DNA of 64,000 bases, from the NCBI RefSeq assembly GCF_900018785.1, contig NZ_FCOY01000002.1, forward strand, positions 1 through 64,000, given 5' to 3'. The stretch comes from Xanthomonas massiliensis (GTDB lineage: Bacteria; Pseudomonadota; Gammaproteobacteria; Xanthomonadales; Xanthomonadaceae). Under the pieces are notes generated by a model. That model saw only the letters and a list, made by a program, of their open reading frames with translations, did no database searches and was not told the DNA's origin. The position numbers were made by a program, and so were the translations under genes. Shown one piece after another: positions 19,212-27,979 of the stretch (its first letter is position 1; every line of letters begins with the position of its first letter).

Positions 19212-19675
19212 GGCCATACGCGCCTGCGCGGCGGCCATCGCGTGCCGTTCGTACGCCCCATGGGAGCCAGGCCAGTGACATGGAAGGCCGCCCATCCCCC
19301 GGCCGGGTTGGCGACCGCGGGAACGCGCACGCTCCGAACACGCTGGGCAACGGCAAGGCGCGTGGAAAGGACCACGACATGTCCGACGCCGACCCGCACA
19401 GGAACGCCCCCCATCCGCAGGCCTGTGCGCGAGCGCCCGGCAACCGGCCGGCCGCGACCATCACCGCGTCGGCGCGAACCCGCCATTGCGGGGCGCGCGA
19501 CGACGGGAATGCCCTGCCTCCGGGATGCGTCGTCCCGATGCCCGGCCGGCGACCTCACCCCGTATCTCCCATCCACGCCAGCACCAGCGCCGAAGGACAC
19601 CGGCCCACCCTCGCCGAAATGCATCGCCGGCACGTATCGCCGCCACGCAGTCCCCGATCCCGCGGAGTCCGCCCC

Positions 19676-20275
19676 ATGAACGCAGACACGATCGTCCCTC
19701 GCCCCATCGCCTTTCGCCCGGGCGTGCTGCTCGTCGCCCTCGCCCTGTTGGGCGCGTGCAACCGTCCGGGCGACCCGACCTCGAGCACCGCCCCGCACGT
19801 GGCCAGCGAGCCGCGGGCGATGGATGCGGGCGCGCCGCTTGCCCGCAACGATGCGGAGATCCTGGGCACCGTGGCGGTGCTCGACCGGAACCTGGTAGCC
19901 CTGGCGCAGCAGGCCATCGACCGGCACATCGGCTCGTCCACCGAGGATTTCGCGCGCCAGGTGGTCCGCCAGCACAACGACAACATCGCGCGCGGCCGCG
20001 CGCTCGGCGCGGTGGAATCGGGCCCGGCGGTGCAGGTGCAGCAGGCAGGTGCGAAAAGCCGGCTCGACGCGCTGGCGGCCTACGACGACGAGAACTCCTA
20101 CCGCACCGCGTTCACCAACACGATGGCGATGCAGTACAGCCAGATCCTGCAGCGCCTCGACAGCGAGCTGATCCCGGCCTGCCAGGGCAAGCCGGTATGC
20201 GAGTACCTGGCCAGCACGCGGCGGCTGATGGCCACTGGCCTGGAACGCGCCAAATCGGTGGATACCGCTCGCTGA
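19676..20275 (+). CDS. DUF4142-type lipoprotein (right copy)
   Basis: Identical mirror of 4862-5461. Confidence 0.8.
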   Translation: MNADTIVPRPIAFRPGVLLVALALLGACNRPGDPTSSTAPHVASEPRAMDAGAPLARNDAEILGTVAVLDRNLVALAQQAIDRHIGSSTEDFARQVVRQHNDNIARGRALGAVESGPAVQVQQAGAKSRLDALAAYDDENSYRTAFTNTMAMQYSQILQRLDSELIPACQGKPVCEYLASTRRLMATGLERAKSVDTAR

Positions 20276-20645
20276 CGCGCCCGGGCGGCACCCGCCGGTG
20301 GCCAGGAACGATGAGGCGCGGTGCCATGGACGGGCTGCGCCGCCGCGGGCACGATCCGGCAGCAGGCGATGCCACGACAGTGCCAAGGCCGTACTCGCGG
20401 CGATCCCGCTTCCGCGCGATGGCCATGCAGTGTCGCGGGCCATCCCGTCTTCCTGCAGGCGCGGTCCGCCTTGCATCCAGGGACATCACCAGGTGCAACC
20501 GGGCCGCAACGATCGCGCAGCAGGCGATCGCCGGCCGAGATCGAAGGCTCCTGGCCCCCGGGCAGTGCAGAACGCGTCAAGCGATCCGCGGCCCCGACAT
20601 TCGCGCACGGGCGCCACCCGCAGGCGGGACGCCGCGCCGGCCGCG

Positions 20646-21398
20646 TCAGTCCTGCGGATAGACCGCGGTGATCGCACAGCGCGCGCCGCTGACCAGGCGG
20701 CTGGGCGCCTGCACGTCCAGCCCCGGCCGGTCCAGCGTGGACACGATCACGTCGCCCGGGTTGCCGCAGATCACGCCGATGCCCATGCCCGACTCGAAAT
20801 CGAGCGTAGGCGAGGAGCCCAGGATCGGGCAGCTGCCCGCCAGTTCCACCCGGTACCGGCGGTTGCCGGCATTGCGCCGCGGCGCGACCTCCACGGTCAG
20901 GCCGCGCGGGTCCTCGCTCCAGCTGCGCATGCCGCGCGGATCGAAGCAGTAGCGGTATGAACCGCCGAAGCCGCGGCGCTTCTCCGGCTCTCCCGGGCGC
21001 ACCGATACCGTCGGCAACGTCGTCACGCCCGTGCTGTCGGCACGACGCGCGGCCGCGGCATAGTCGCGGGCATCGATGCGCTCGATGCGCACCACGGGGC
21101 ACAGCCTCTCGCCGCTGCGCACGAACTCCTGCCCGGCGCCGCACACCCAGCCCTCCCTGGCGAGCAGCTGCGCGTCCGGATCGGCCTCCAGCCCCGGGCA
21201 GTCGGCGGCCAGGCCGATGCGGTAATTCGTCCCGGCCGTGGTGTTGACGACCACCTCCCCGGGCCCGGGCTGGCGCATCTCGCTCACGGTGCGCGCGTCC
21301 AGGCACCCGGGCGCCGGCGCGACCCGCGCGCCCTGCGCCAGCGCCAGCGCCGGTGACGCGAACGGGAACAGGCCAAGAGCCAGCACCAGGCTGCGCAT
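20646..21398 (-). CDS. Secreted protein with two DUF6491-like repeats (right copy)
   Basis: Identical mirror of 3739-4491. Confidence 0.7.
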   Translation of the reverse strand: MRSLVLALGLFPFASPALALAQGARVAPAPGCLDARTVSEMRQPGPGEVVVNTTAGTNYRIGLAADCPGLEADPDAQLLAREGWVCGAGQEFVRSGERLCPVVRIERIDARDYAAAARRADSTGVTTLPTVSVRPGEPEKRRGFGGSYRYCFDPRGMRSWSEDPRGLTVEVAPRRNAGNRRYRVELAGSCPILGSSPTLDFESGMGIGVICGNPGDVIVSTLDRPGLDVQAPSRLVSGARCAITAVYPQD

Positions 21399-21942
21399 CG
21401 GGATGCGATACCGCGGAAAGGATGCCGGCGATTATTGCCCAGTCCCCGCTGCCGCGCCGACCGGGTCCACCCACGCCAGACCAATGCCACGACCCGCGAT
21501 TTCGCCCGCCCACGACCGGAGCCAGAGCCGGAGCCGGATCGAAAGGCCTACGCGGAGAAATGGCCTGCCTCGTGGCCGATGCCCTCCCCACCGCTGCCAA
21601 CGCGCACGGGCCGGGCTCGCCGCCGCCCGGCAGGGCATGGGAGCGGCATAGTCGCGGTTGAATTGTCGTCGTTGCAGGAGGGCATGTCAGCCGGCACATG
21701 GCGCTCTCGTCCGCCCGCTGGCCATGGCGCACAGGAAACCGGTGACCCTGCCTGGCAACCGGCCCACTGCGCCCCCCCTTTCCCGGCTGCTTCGCCCCAT
21801 GCCTGCCGAATCCCAGCCGGGCGCTACCGCACTGCGCGACTCGGCCCGGTTGCGTGGCAGGGCGGTTGCCAACGCTCCGGCAAATCCAACCGGCACATGT
21901 GCGAGTCCGGCGCCGGGCGACAGCATGCCGGCCGGACCGGCC

Positions 21943-22587
21943 TCACTCGGCCAGCACGTTCGAGATCACGTTTGCCAGCAGCTGACGAACGGTGTCCGGC
22001 GCCAGGTCGGGATCGCGCACGGCGCGCATCGCCAGGCCTTCCACCAGCAACCGCAGCAGCAGGGTGCGCCGGACGAGGTCGCCCTCGTCCACCGTGCGTC
22101 CCCGCGCCAGGTCGTACTGGCGCAACCAGTCGGCGATGGCGGCGCCGGTCTGCTTGTCGTACCGGCGCAGGACCTCGGCCACCACCGGGTCGCGCTGCGC
22201 CTCGGCGGTGATCTCCGCATACAGGGCGACGTTGGCGATGGTGTTGCCGCGCGTATCCAGCGTCTCCCCGCGTGCCCACTGCCGGTAGCAGCCCAGCAGG
22301 CCTTCGACCAGGTCCGGCGATGCCGGCATGTGGCCGATCGCGCCCTTGTCATGCACGAGCTGGCGCTCGATCAGCGCCAGGATCAATGCCCGCTTGTTCT
22401 CGAAGTAGCGATACATCAGTCCCTGGCTGATATCCGCCTGCGCCGCGATCTCGCTGATGGAGCCGGCATGGAACCCGCGGGCGATGAAACAGCGCTGGGC
22501 GGCATCGAGGATGCGCTGGCGCTGGGCCTCCACACGGGTGGCAGCGGTGTCTTCGACGGACGGGACAGCAGGGACCTTCGGCGTCAT
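21943..22587 (-). CDS. TetR/AcrR family transcriptional regulator (right copy)
   Basis: Identical mirror of 2550-3194, with alternative starts at 22638 and 22656 that overlap the operator. Confidence 0.88.
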   Translation of the reverse strand: MTPKVPAVPSVEDTAATRVEAQRQRILDAAQRCFIARGFHAGSISEIAAQADISQGLMYRYFENKRALILALIERQLVHDKGAIGHMPASPDLVEGLLGCYRQWARGETLDTRGNTIANVALYAEITAEAQRDPVVAEVLRRYDKQTGAAIADWLRQYDLARGRTVDEGDLVRRTLLLRLLVEGLAMRAVRDPDLAPDTVRQLLANVISNVLAE

Positions 22588-22636
22588 CGGCGGCGTGAGG
22601 ATGTCCAGGGTGCGCGGATGGTACGCCAGCCATCTC

Positions 22637-22656
22637 ATGAATGAACGGTCATTCAT
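22637..22656. promoter_or_regulatory. TetR-type operator (right copy)
   Basis: Mirror of 2481-2500, between the divergent TetR and TonB receptor genes. Confidence 0.7.
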
Positions 22657-22710
22657 TCGTCATTTTGGGCAACCAGACTGCGCCGGCCCCCACTCCCACG
22701 AACCAAGCCG

Positions 22711-25002
22711 ATGCGCCACGTCCCGCTGCACCGCCAACTGCTGGCCCTTGCCGTCGCCACCGCCCTGCCGGCCCTCGCCATGGCCGACGACGCCGACACT
22801 CCTGCCGACGCCTCCTCCGCCGACACCGCCGCCCGCGACGTGGTCGCGCTGGACCAGGTCGTGGTCACCGCGCAGAAGCGCGCGACCAACCTGCAGGAGA
22901 CGCCGATCTCCGTCTCCGTCGTGGACGCCGAAGCGCTGAAGGACCGCAGCGCGATCTCGATCGGCAGCCTGGCCGATGGTTCGATCCCGTCGCTGCGGGT
23001 GACCCCGTTCGCCACCCGCAGTTCCGCGCTGAACATCGGCATCCGCGGCATCGGCGCCTCCAGCGATGCCAACCAGCCTGCGCGCGACGCCGGCGTGGGC
23101 GTGTACGTCGATGGCGTGTTCATGGGCCGCGCGCAGGGCCTGGGCAGCATGCTCTACGACGTGGAGCGCATCGAAGTGCTGAAGGGGCCGCAAGGCACGC
23201 TGTTCGGCCGCAACACCGAGGGCGGCGCGATCAGCATCGTCACCCGGCAGCCTACCGGCGAGTTCGGCGGCAGCGTCAACGCCGGCGTGTCCAACTACAG
23301 CGGCTACAGCAGCGGCCTGCACCTGGACCTGCCCAAGGTCGGCGACTTCAGCTTCAAGATCGACGCGGTGCAGGCCAAGCGCGGCGGCACCACCGACAAC
23401 CCGATGCACGGCGAGCGCGACTTCAACAGCTACGACAAGCGCGGCGCGCGGCTGAGCGCGCTGTGGCAGCCCAGCGACACCTTCTCCGCGCTGTACGCGT
23501 TCGACCGCTCCTACGACGCCACCACCCCGTACCACACGCAGGTGCTGGTGGCCGGCCCGTACATGAGCCCGCTGCAGCAGGCCGGCGCCAGCACGGACCG
23601 GCGCGATTCCTCCATCCTGGGTGGCCCGCAGGAAGACAACATCGGCCGCACCAGCGGCCACCTGCTCACCCTGGACTGGACGCTCGGCGACAACCTGGAA
23701 CTGAAGTCCATCAGCTCCTACCGCGAGCTCACCCAGGGCCAGTTCGACATGGGCCTGGTCGATGCGATTTCCGCCTATGGAGGCCCGTACACCGCCTTCG
23801 GCCGCTACAGCCTGGCGCAGGTCTACCAGCACCAGTACAGCCAGGAATTCCAGCTGATCGGCAACACCTCGCAGGTGCAGTTCCTGGCCGGCGCCTTCTA
23901 CTACCACGAGACCGCGGGCGACAACGCGCAGACGCCGAACATGCTGCTGTGGGGACCGGACGGCAACAGCTACACGCTGAACCCGGAAACCAACCCGCTG
24001 GACCTGGCCAACATCCGCATCGATCGCGCCAGCAAGGCCTGGACCGACAGCCTGGGCCTCTTCGGCCAGGCCACCTGGACGCCGGCCTCGCTCGAGCGCC
24101 TGCACCTGACCGCCGGCGGCCGCTACACCCGCGACGACAAGAAGGGCAGCCTCTACACGGTCAACGGCATGGCCACCGACCTCGCCTTCCACGATACCTG
24201 GGGGCGCTTCGACCCGATGGTGAACATCGCCTACGACCTGGGCGACAGCGCAATGGTGTATGCCAAGTACAGCACCGGCTTCAAGGCCGGCGGCGCCAAC
24301 TCGCGCTCCACCACCTACACCGCCTTCGGCCCGGAAGAAGTGAGCGCGTTCGAGCTCGGCTTCAAGTCGCAGTTCTGGGACAACCGCGCACGCCTGAACC
24401 TGGCGCTGTTCGATTCGAAGATCAAGCACAGGCAGATCGACTTCACCCTGCCGTTCGACCCGAACAGCGGCGAGACCCGCACCACGATGGTCACCACCAA
24501 CGCCCTCAGCACCGGTACCTCGCGCGGCGCGGAACTGGAGTTCAGCGTGATGCCGGCGGACAACCTGACCCTGGGTCTCAACTACGCCTACACCAAGATC
24601 GATGCGCTGACCGCCGTCGACCCGTTCGGCGCGGGCGTGGAGGTCACCGTGCAACCGCTGCTTGCCCCGAAGAACGCCGGCACCGTGTCGCTGGACTACC
24701 TGGTGCCGTTCGCCAACTTCTCCGGGCTCAAGTTCCATCTCGACGGCAACTGGTCCGACGGCTTCTACACCAGCGAATACGACCAGACGCTCACCGACAG
24801 CTCGTTCGTGGTGAATGCTCGCGTGGCGCTGATCGACGTCCCGCTGAACAGCACCGGCTCGACCATCGCCTTCTCGCTGTGGGCCCGCAACCTGCTGGAC
24901 GAGGAACACCTGTTCTACAAGCTCAACAGCGCCGCCCTCGGCCAGACCGGCATCTTCAACGATCCGCGCACCTACGGCGTGGACGTGACCGTCCACTTCT
25001 GA
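22711..25002 (+). CDS. TonB-dependent outer-membrane receptor (right copy)
   Basis: Identical mirror of 135-2426. Here the downstream partner is visible in full: the tyrosine phosphatase starts 17 bases after the receptor stop, which supports a two-gene operon under the TetR operator. Confidence 0.93.
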   Translation: MRHVPLHRQLLALAVATALPALAMADDADTPADASSADTAARDVVALDQVVVTAQKRATNLQETPISVSVVDAEALKDRSAISIGSLADGSIPSLRVTPFATRSSALNIGIRGIGASSDANQPARDAGVGVYVDGVFMGRAQGLGSMLYDVERIEVLKGPQGTLFGRNTEGGAISIVTRQPTGEFGGSVNAGVSNYSGYSSGLHLDLPKVGDFSFKIDAVQAKRGGTTDNPMHGERDFNSYDKRGARLSALWQPSDTFSALYAFDRSYDATTPYHTQVLVAGPYMSPLQQAGASTDRRDSSILGGPQEDNIGRTSGHLLTLDWTLGDNLELKSISSYRELTQGQFDMGLVDAISAYGGPYTAFGRYSLAQVYQHQYSQEFQLIGNTSQVQFLAGAFYYHETAGDNAQTPNMLLWGPDGNSYTLNPETNPLDLANIRIDRASKAWTDSLGLFGQATWTPASLERLHLTAGGRYTRDDKKGSLYTVNGMATDLAFHDTWGRFDPMVNIAYDLGDSAMVYAKYSTGFKAGGANSRSTTYTAFGPEEVSAFELGFKSQFWDNRARLNLALFDSKIKHRQIDFTLPFDPNSGETRTTMVTTNALSTGTSRGAELEFSVMPADNLTLGLNYAYTKIDALTAVDPFGAGVEVTVQPLLAPKNAGTVSLDYLVPFANFSGLKFHLDGNWSDGFYTSEYDQTLTDSSFVVNARVALIDVPLNSTGSTIAFSLWARNLLDEEHLFYKLNSAALGQTGIFNDPRTYGVDVTVHF

Positions 25003-25019
25003 CCCCCTCGGAGTCCCCG

Positions 25020-25944
25020 ATGAAGAACCGAAGCACCCGGATCGCACTGGCCCTGGCACTGGGCCTTGGCCTGCCACTGCTGGCCGACGGCGGCATCGCC
25101 CGCGCGGCCGCCCAGGCCGCCCAGGCCGTACCACCGCACCGGCAACGTGCAGCCGGTCGCCGCCGACGCATCGCGTTTCATCCCGCTGCAGGGCGCATGG
25201 AACACCCGCACCTTCGCCGGGCTGCAGGGCGCCCATGGGCCGATCCCGGCCAACGCGTTCGTCCGCACCTCGGACCTGGGCCGGCTGACCGACGCCGACC
25301 GCGACACGCTGGCCGCCACCGGAGTGACGCTGGACATCGACCTGCGCACCGCCGACGAGCAGTCGCAATCGCCGGACCGCCTGGCCGACGACGCCCGCTT
25401 CGACTACCAGCGCACCTCGCTGATGGGCACCGAGAAGATGGACCTGCAGAAGATGATGGACACCTTCCCGGATTCACTGGGCGCGGCCTACGTGCAGTGG
25501 CTGGACCACAGCCAGCCGCAGTTCAAGCAGGTGTTCCAGCGCATGGCCGCCGAGCGCGACGGCACCGTGCTGTTCCATTGCACCGCGGGCAAGGACCGCA
25601 CCGGCATCATCGCCGCGATGCTGCTGGACCTGGCCGGGGTGGCCGACGCGGACATCGTGCACGACTATGCGATCTCCGCGCACTACCTGGAGAGCCAGCC
25701 CCGCGACAGCGCCATGAACGCGCAGATCATGGCGCTGGTCAGGCAGAACCCGGAGATCGGCAGGAAGATGGCCGCCATGGCCGGTACCGCGCCGGAGAAC
25801 ATGGAGATGTTCCTGGACGCCCTGCACCGGCAGCACGGCGGCGCCGAAAACTACCTCAAGTCCATCGGCCTCAGCGAGGCCGAGATCCAGCAGCTGAAAA
25901 CCCGGCTGGGACAGTCCGGCCGAGCGGCAAGCGCAGCCCTGTAG
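25020..25944 (+). pseudogene. Exported tyrosine phosphatase, frameshifted near 25128
   Basis: A signal peptide (MKNRSTRIALALALGLGLP...) starts at 25020. The catalytic body continues in the next frame from about 25129 (YHRTGNVQPVAADASRFIPL) to 25944. Removing one G at 25128, or adding two bases, restores a single protein of about 307 residues. The P-loop HCTAGKDRTG holds the CX5R signature (nucleophile Cys, then Arg), typical of the Y_phosphatase3 family of bacterial tyrosine/lipid phosphatases. Export suggests it strips phosphate from an imported or surface ligand of the preceding TonB receptor (inference). The same break is in the mirrored copy at base 9. It may be a base-calling error beside the repeated GCCCAGGCC. 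Confidence 0.82.
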
Positions 25945-26220
25945 CCCCGGGGGCCATTCCGGCTGTCTCGCCATCCCCCAAAAGAACGGAAGCGACGGAC
26001 AGGTTGGCCTAGCACGCGGAGCGAGCTGTCCCGCCTTTCCTCGATGCGCCCGCCGGCCGGCATCGCGGGTGCTGCCCATACCGGGGAAAGCGGGCCACGC
26101 GCGGCGGGATCCGTACCAGGCCGGGACACGCGCAAGACGTGATCCTCCTCCCGTCGCCAGGAGCCGATCCCTGTAACATCCGGGCCAGGGAGGCCACATA
26201 CGCAGACATGGAGTTCCGCG

Positions 26221-26868
26221 ATGGGTACGAGCGCGAATTCGAACGCGATCCACTCCAAGAGTGAACTGCTGTACCGGCAGGTCAGGCGCGCCCTGCAATC
26301 GGGGCGCTACGTTCCCGGCCAGCGGATCGATCCCGGCACGCTGGCCGCGGAGTTCCACACCAGCCCCACGCCCGTGCGTTTCGCCCTGTACCGCCTGGTC
26401 GGCGAAGGCCTGGTCGCCGACCACGCCCGCGGCGGCCTGCACGTGCCGTTGCCCAACGAAGTGGCCATGCGCGACCTCTACGACTGGATGGAGCGCTTGC
26501 TGCTGATGGCCTGCGACATCGGTTTCGCGCCGCCGGCGCGCAGGGCTGCCGAGCCCCGGCCCGCTCCCACCGGCGACGACGTGGTGAAGCGGACCTGGCA
26601 GCTGTTCGACGCGATCGCCCAGGCCACCGGCCACCGTTCCCTGCACCAGGCCGTGAGGCAGGCCAACGACCGGCTGGCACCGGTACGGCGCGCCAAGCGG
26701 GACCTGATCGAGCACGCATGCGAGGAGTTCTCGACGCTGGACCGGTACTGGCAGGAACGCGACATCCCGGCGCTCAAGGCCGCCCTGCGCGATTACCACG
26801 AGCACCGCAAGCAACTGGTGCCATGCATCGTGGCCACGCTGAGCGACGGCGGCGACTACCTGCACTAG
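26221..26868 (+). CDS. GntR family transcriptional regulator
   Basis: 215 residues. The N-terminal winged helix is clear (YRQVRRALQSGRYVPGQRID, then LAAEFHTSPTPVRFALYRLVGEGLV). The C-terminal part (residues about 80-215) is helical like an FCD-type effector domain, but I cannot confirm its metal ligands. It lies directly upstream of the lasso peptide precursor on the same strand. GntR-type regulators of this size occur beside proteobacterial lasso clusters, so it is the probable local regulator, perhaps through the dyad at 27063-27081 (inference). Confidence 0.85.
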   Translation: MGTSANSNAIHSKSELLYRQVRRALQSGRYVPGQRIDPGTLAAEFHTSPTPVRFALYRLVGEGLVADHARGGLHVPLPNEVAMRDLYDWMERLLLMACDIGFAPPARRAAEPRPAPTGDDVVKRTWQLFDAIAQATGHRSLHQAVRQANDRLAPVRRAKRDLIEHACEEFSTLDRYWQERDIPALKAALRDYHEHRKQLVPCIVATLSDGGDYLH

Positions 26869-27026
26869 TGGTACGTCACCGCAATCGCGGCGACACAGCC
26901 CTCTCCTGCCGACGCGATCGATACGCGTCGCATGCAGCCTCGCAAGCGCCGCCACACCTGAATTCGGCATTGCAGGACAGGCATCACAGTCCAGCAAGAA
27001 TCAACGAATTACAGCGGAATAATCAT

Positions 27027-27056
27027 TTGAAAACAAAAAATCCTGGCTCCTACGCT
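27027..27056 (+). promoter_or_regulatory. Candidate promoter of the lasso operon
   Basis: TTGAAA at 27027-27032 resembles a -35 box. TACGCT at 27051-27056 is a weak -10 at 18-base spacing. The surrounding 80 bases are clearly more AT-rich than the neighbourhood. It lies 45 bases upstream of the precursor ATG. Confidence 0.4.
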
Positions 27057-27062
27057 GCGCCT

Positions 27063-27081
27063 GTCATGGGACGTCCATGAC
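27063..27081. promoter_or_regulatory. Candidate operator before the lasso precursor
   Basis: GTCATGG and CCATGAC are perfect 7-base arms around GACGT. The dyad sits between the candidate -10 box and the ribosome site (GTAGGAGACAGCG) of the precursor, a position fit for repression by the adjacent GntR protein. Confidence 0.5.
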
Positions 27082-27100
27082 GCAACCGTAGGAGACAGCG

Positions 27101-27247
27101 ATGGATACGAAACAGAACACCCGCACCAACACGGCGGAAGACCTGATCGTGCTTGGCGTCGCCAGCGTCGAGACAAAAGGCGGTGCCGGTTTCGGTGAAC
27201 CGACCGGACCGGGCCTTCCGATGATTCCGGGAATCTCCGAAGAGTGA
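27101..27247 (+). CDS. Xanthomonin-like lasso peptide precursor (A)
   Basis: 48 residues. The leader ends DLIVLGVASVETK, matching the proteobacterial lasso leader pattern with Thr at position -2. The predicted core starts at Gly27: ring GGAGFGE (Gly1 to Glu7 isopeptide, a seven-residue macrolactam), then tail PTGPGLPMIPGISEE. A seven-residue ring and a PGISEE ending are, as I recall, features of the xanthomonins, so this looks like a new member with a different ring and loop. B and C maturation genes follow at once. A strong ribosome site precedes the ATG. The product may be trimmed at the C-terminus, as in xanthomonins (inference). Confidence 0.9.
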   Translation: MDTKQNTRTNTAEDLIVLGVASVETKGGAGFGEPTGPGLPMIPGISEE

Positions 27248-27254
27248 CCGTTCC

Positions 27255-27280
27255 AGGACGCGCACCACGGTGCGCGTCCT
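27255..27280 (+). ncRNA. Strong intergenic hairpin between lasso precursor and B gene
   Basis: AGGACGCGCACC and GGTGCGCGTCCT form a perfect 12-base stem with a 2-base loop, 8 bases after the precursor stop. There is no T-run. Such hairpins after lasso precursor genes are thought to stabilise the precursor mRNA or reduce read-through, so precursor is made in excess over the enzymes. Confidence 0.7.
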
Positions 27281-27295
27281 GCCTGGGAGGAAAGA

Positions 27296-27979
27296 ATGTG
27301 TCATCTCATCAACAGTGACCTGTCGTACTGCGACGTCGATGGTCACTTGGTCTTCCTCGACATCGCGCAGGATCGCTACTTCAGGATGGACGATGCTCTT
27401 GAGATGGCCTTGCGGCGCTTCCTCGCACAGGAGGACGTGCCGCCAGAACAGCTAGATGCCCTAGTCGCCAAGGGAATACTCGTCGCTGGAATGGACCCCC
27501 CCGGCCATGCGCGGATGCCGGACATCCCTCGCCCGACACGCAGCGCAATCGAGTCGCAAACCGCAGCCACCGGTCGCGCCCCAGGCCCTGCCACCCTGAT
27601 CGAAGTCGCGACGATCACCTGGTCGGTACGGCGGAAGCTGAGGCACCGGACACTCAAGGCCGTCATCGAGGACGCCATCGCCTACAGAAGCATTCGAACG
27701 TCCGCACACACCGCCGCAGCCGCCCTCCTCGGCGGCGAACCGCTGGACGCGGCGATGCGATTCGCGCGTGCACGGCGCTATGTGCCGATCGAGCCACGCT
27801 GTCTGCTGGACTCCTTGTCGCTGCTCCGGTTCCTGTCGCGACGGAGATTGCCGGCAAGGATCGTCTTCGGCGTAACGCTCGCGCCATTCGCGGCCCACTG
27901 CTGGGTGCAGGCCGGCGATGTCGTCCTCAACGAGACGCTGTCCGACGCCAATGCGCATACGCCCATCAGGACGATCTGA
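27296..27979 (+). CDS. Lasso peptide B protein (RRE + transglutaminase-like protease)
   Basis: 227 residues. The N-terminal part (about 1-75) is a PqqD-like RiPP recognition element that binds the leader. The C-terminal part is the PF13471-type cysteine protease that removes it. The catalytic triad is visible as Cys169 (EPRCLLDSL), His201 (FAAHCWVQAGD) and Asp208. Many clusters split these parts into B1 and B2; here they are fused. A GGGAGGAAAGA ribosome site precedes the ATG, and the stop overlaps the start of the C gene (TGATG), so B and C are translationally coupled. Confidence 0.93.
   Translation: MCHLINSDLSYCDVDGHLVFLDIAQDRYFRMDDALEMALRRFLAQEDVPPEQLDALVAKGILVAGMDPPGHARMPDIPRPTRSAIESQTAATGRAPGPATLIEVATITWSVRRKLRHRTLKAVIEDAIAYRSIRTSAHTAAAALLGGEPLDAAMRFARARRYVPIEPRCLLDSLSLLRFLSRRRLPARIVFGVTLAPFAAHCWVQAGDVVLNETLSDANAHTPIRTI

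Larger units (their letters stand above)
12569..25136 (-). repeat. Right arm of the 25.1 kb palindrome
   Basis: This is the reverse complement of bases 1-12568. It ends at 25136 only because the partner base is the first of the window. From 25137 onwards the sequence continues naturally into the rest of the tyrosine phosphatase gene, so this arm is joined to the unique chromosome. Confidence 0.97.

Noticed and set aside
22641-26012. 1123-codon frame spanning the receptor and phosphatase
   Set aside because: It is out of frame with both; only its MKNRSTRIA part coincides with the true phosphatase signal peptide.
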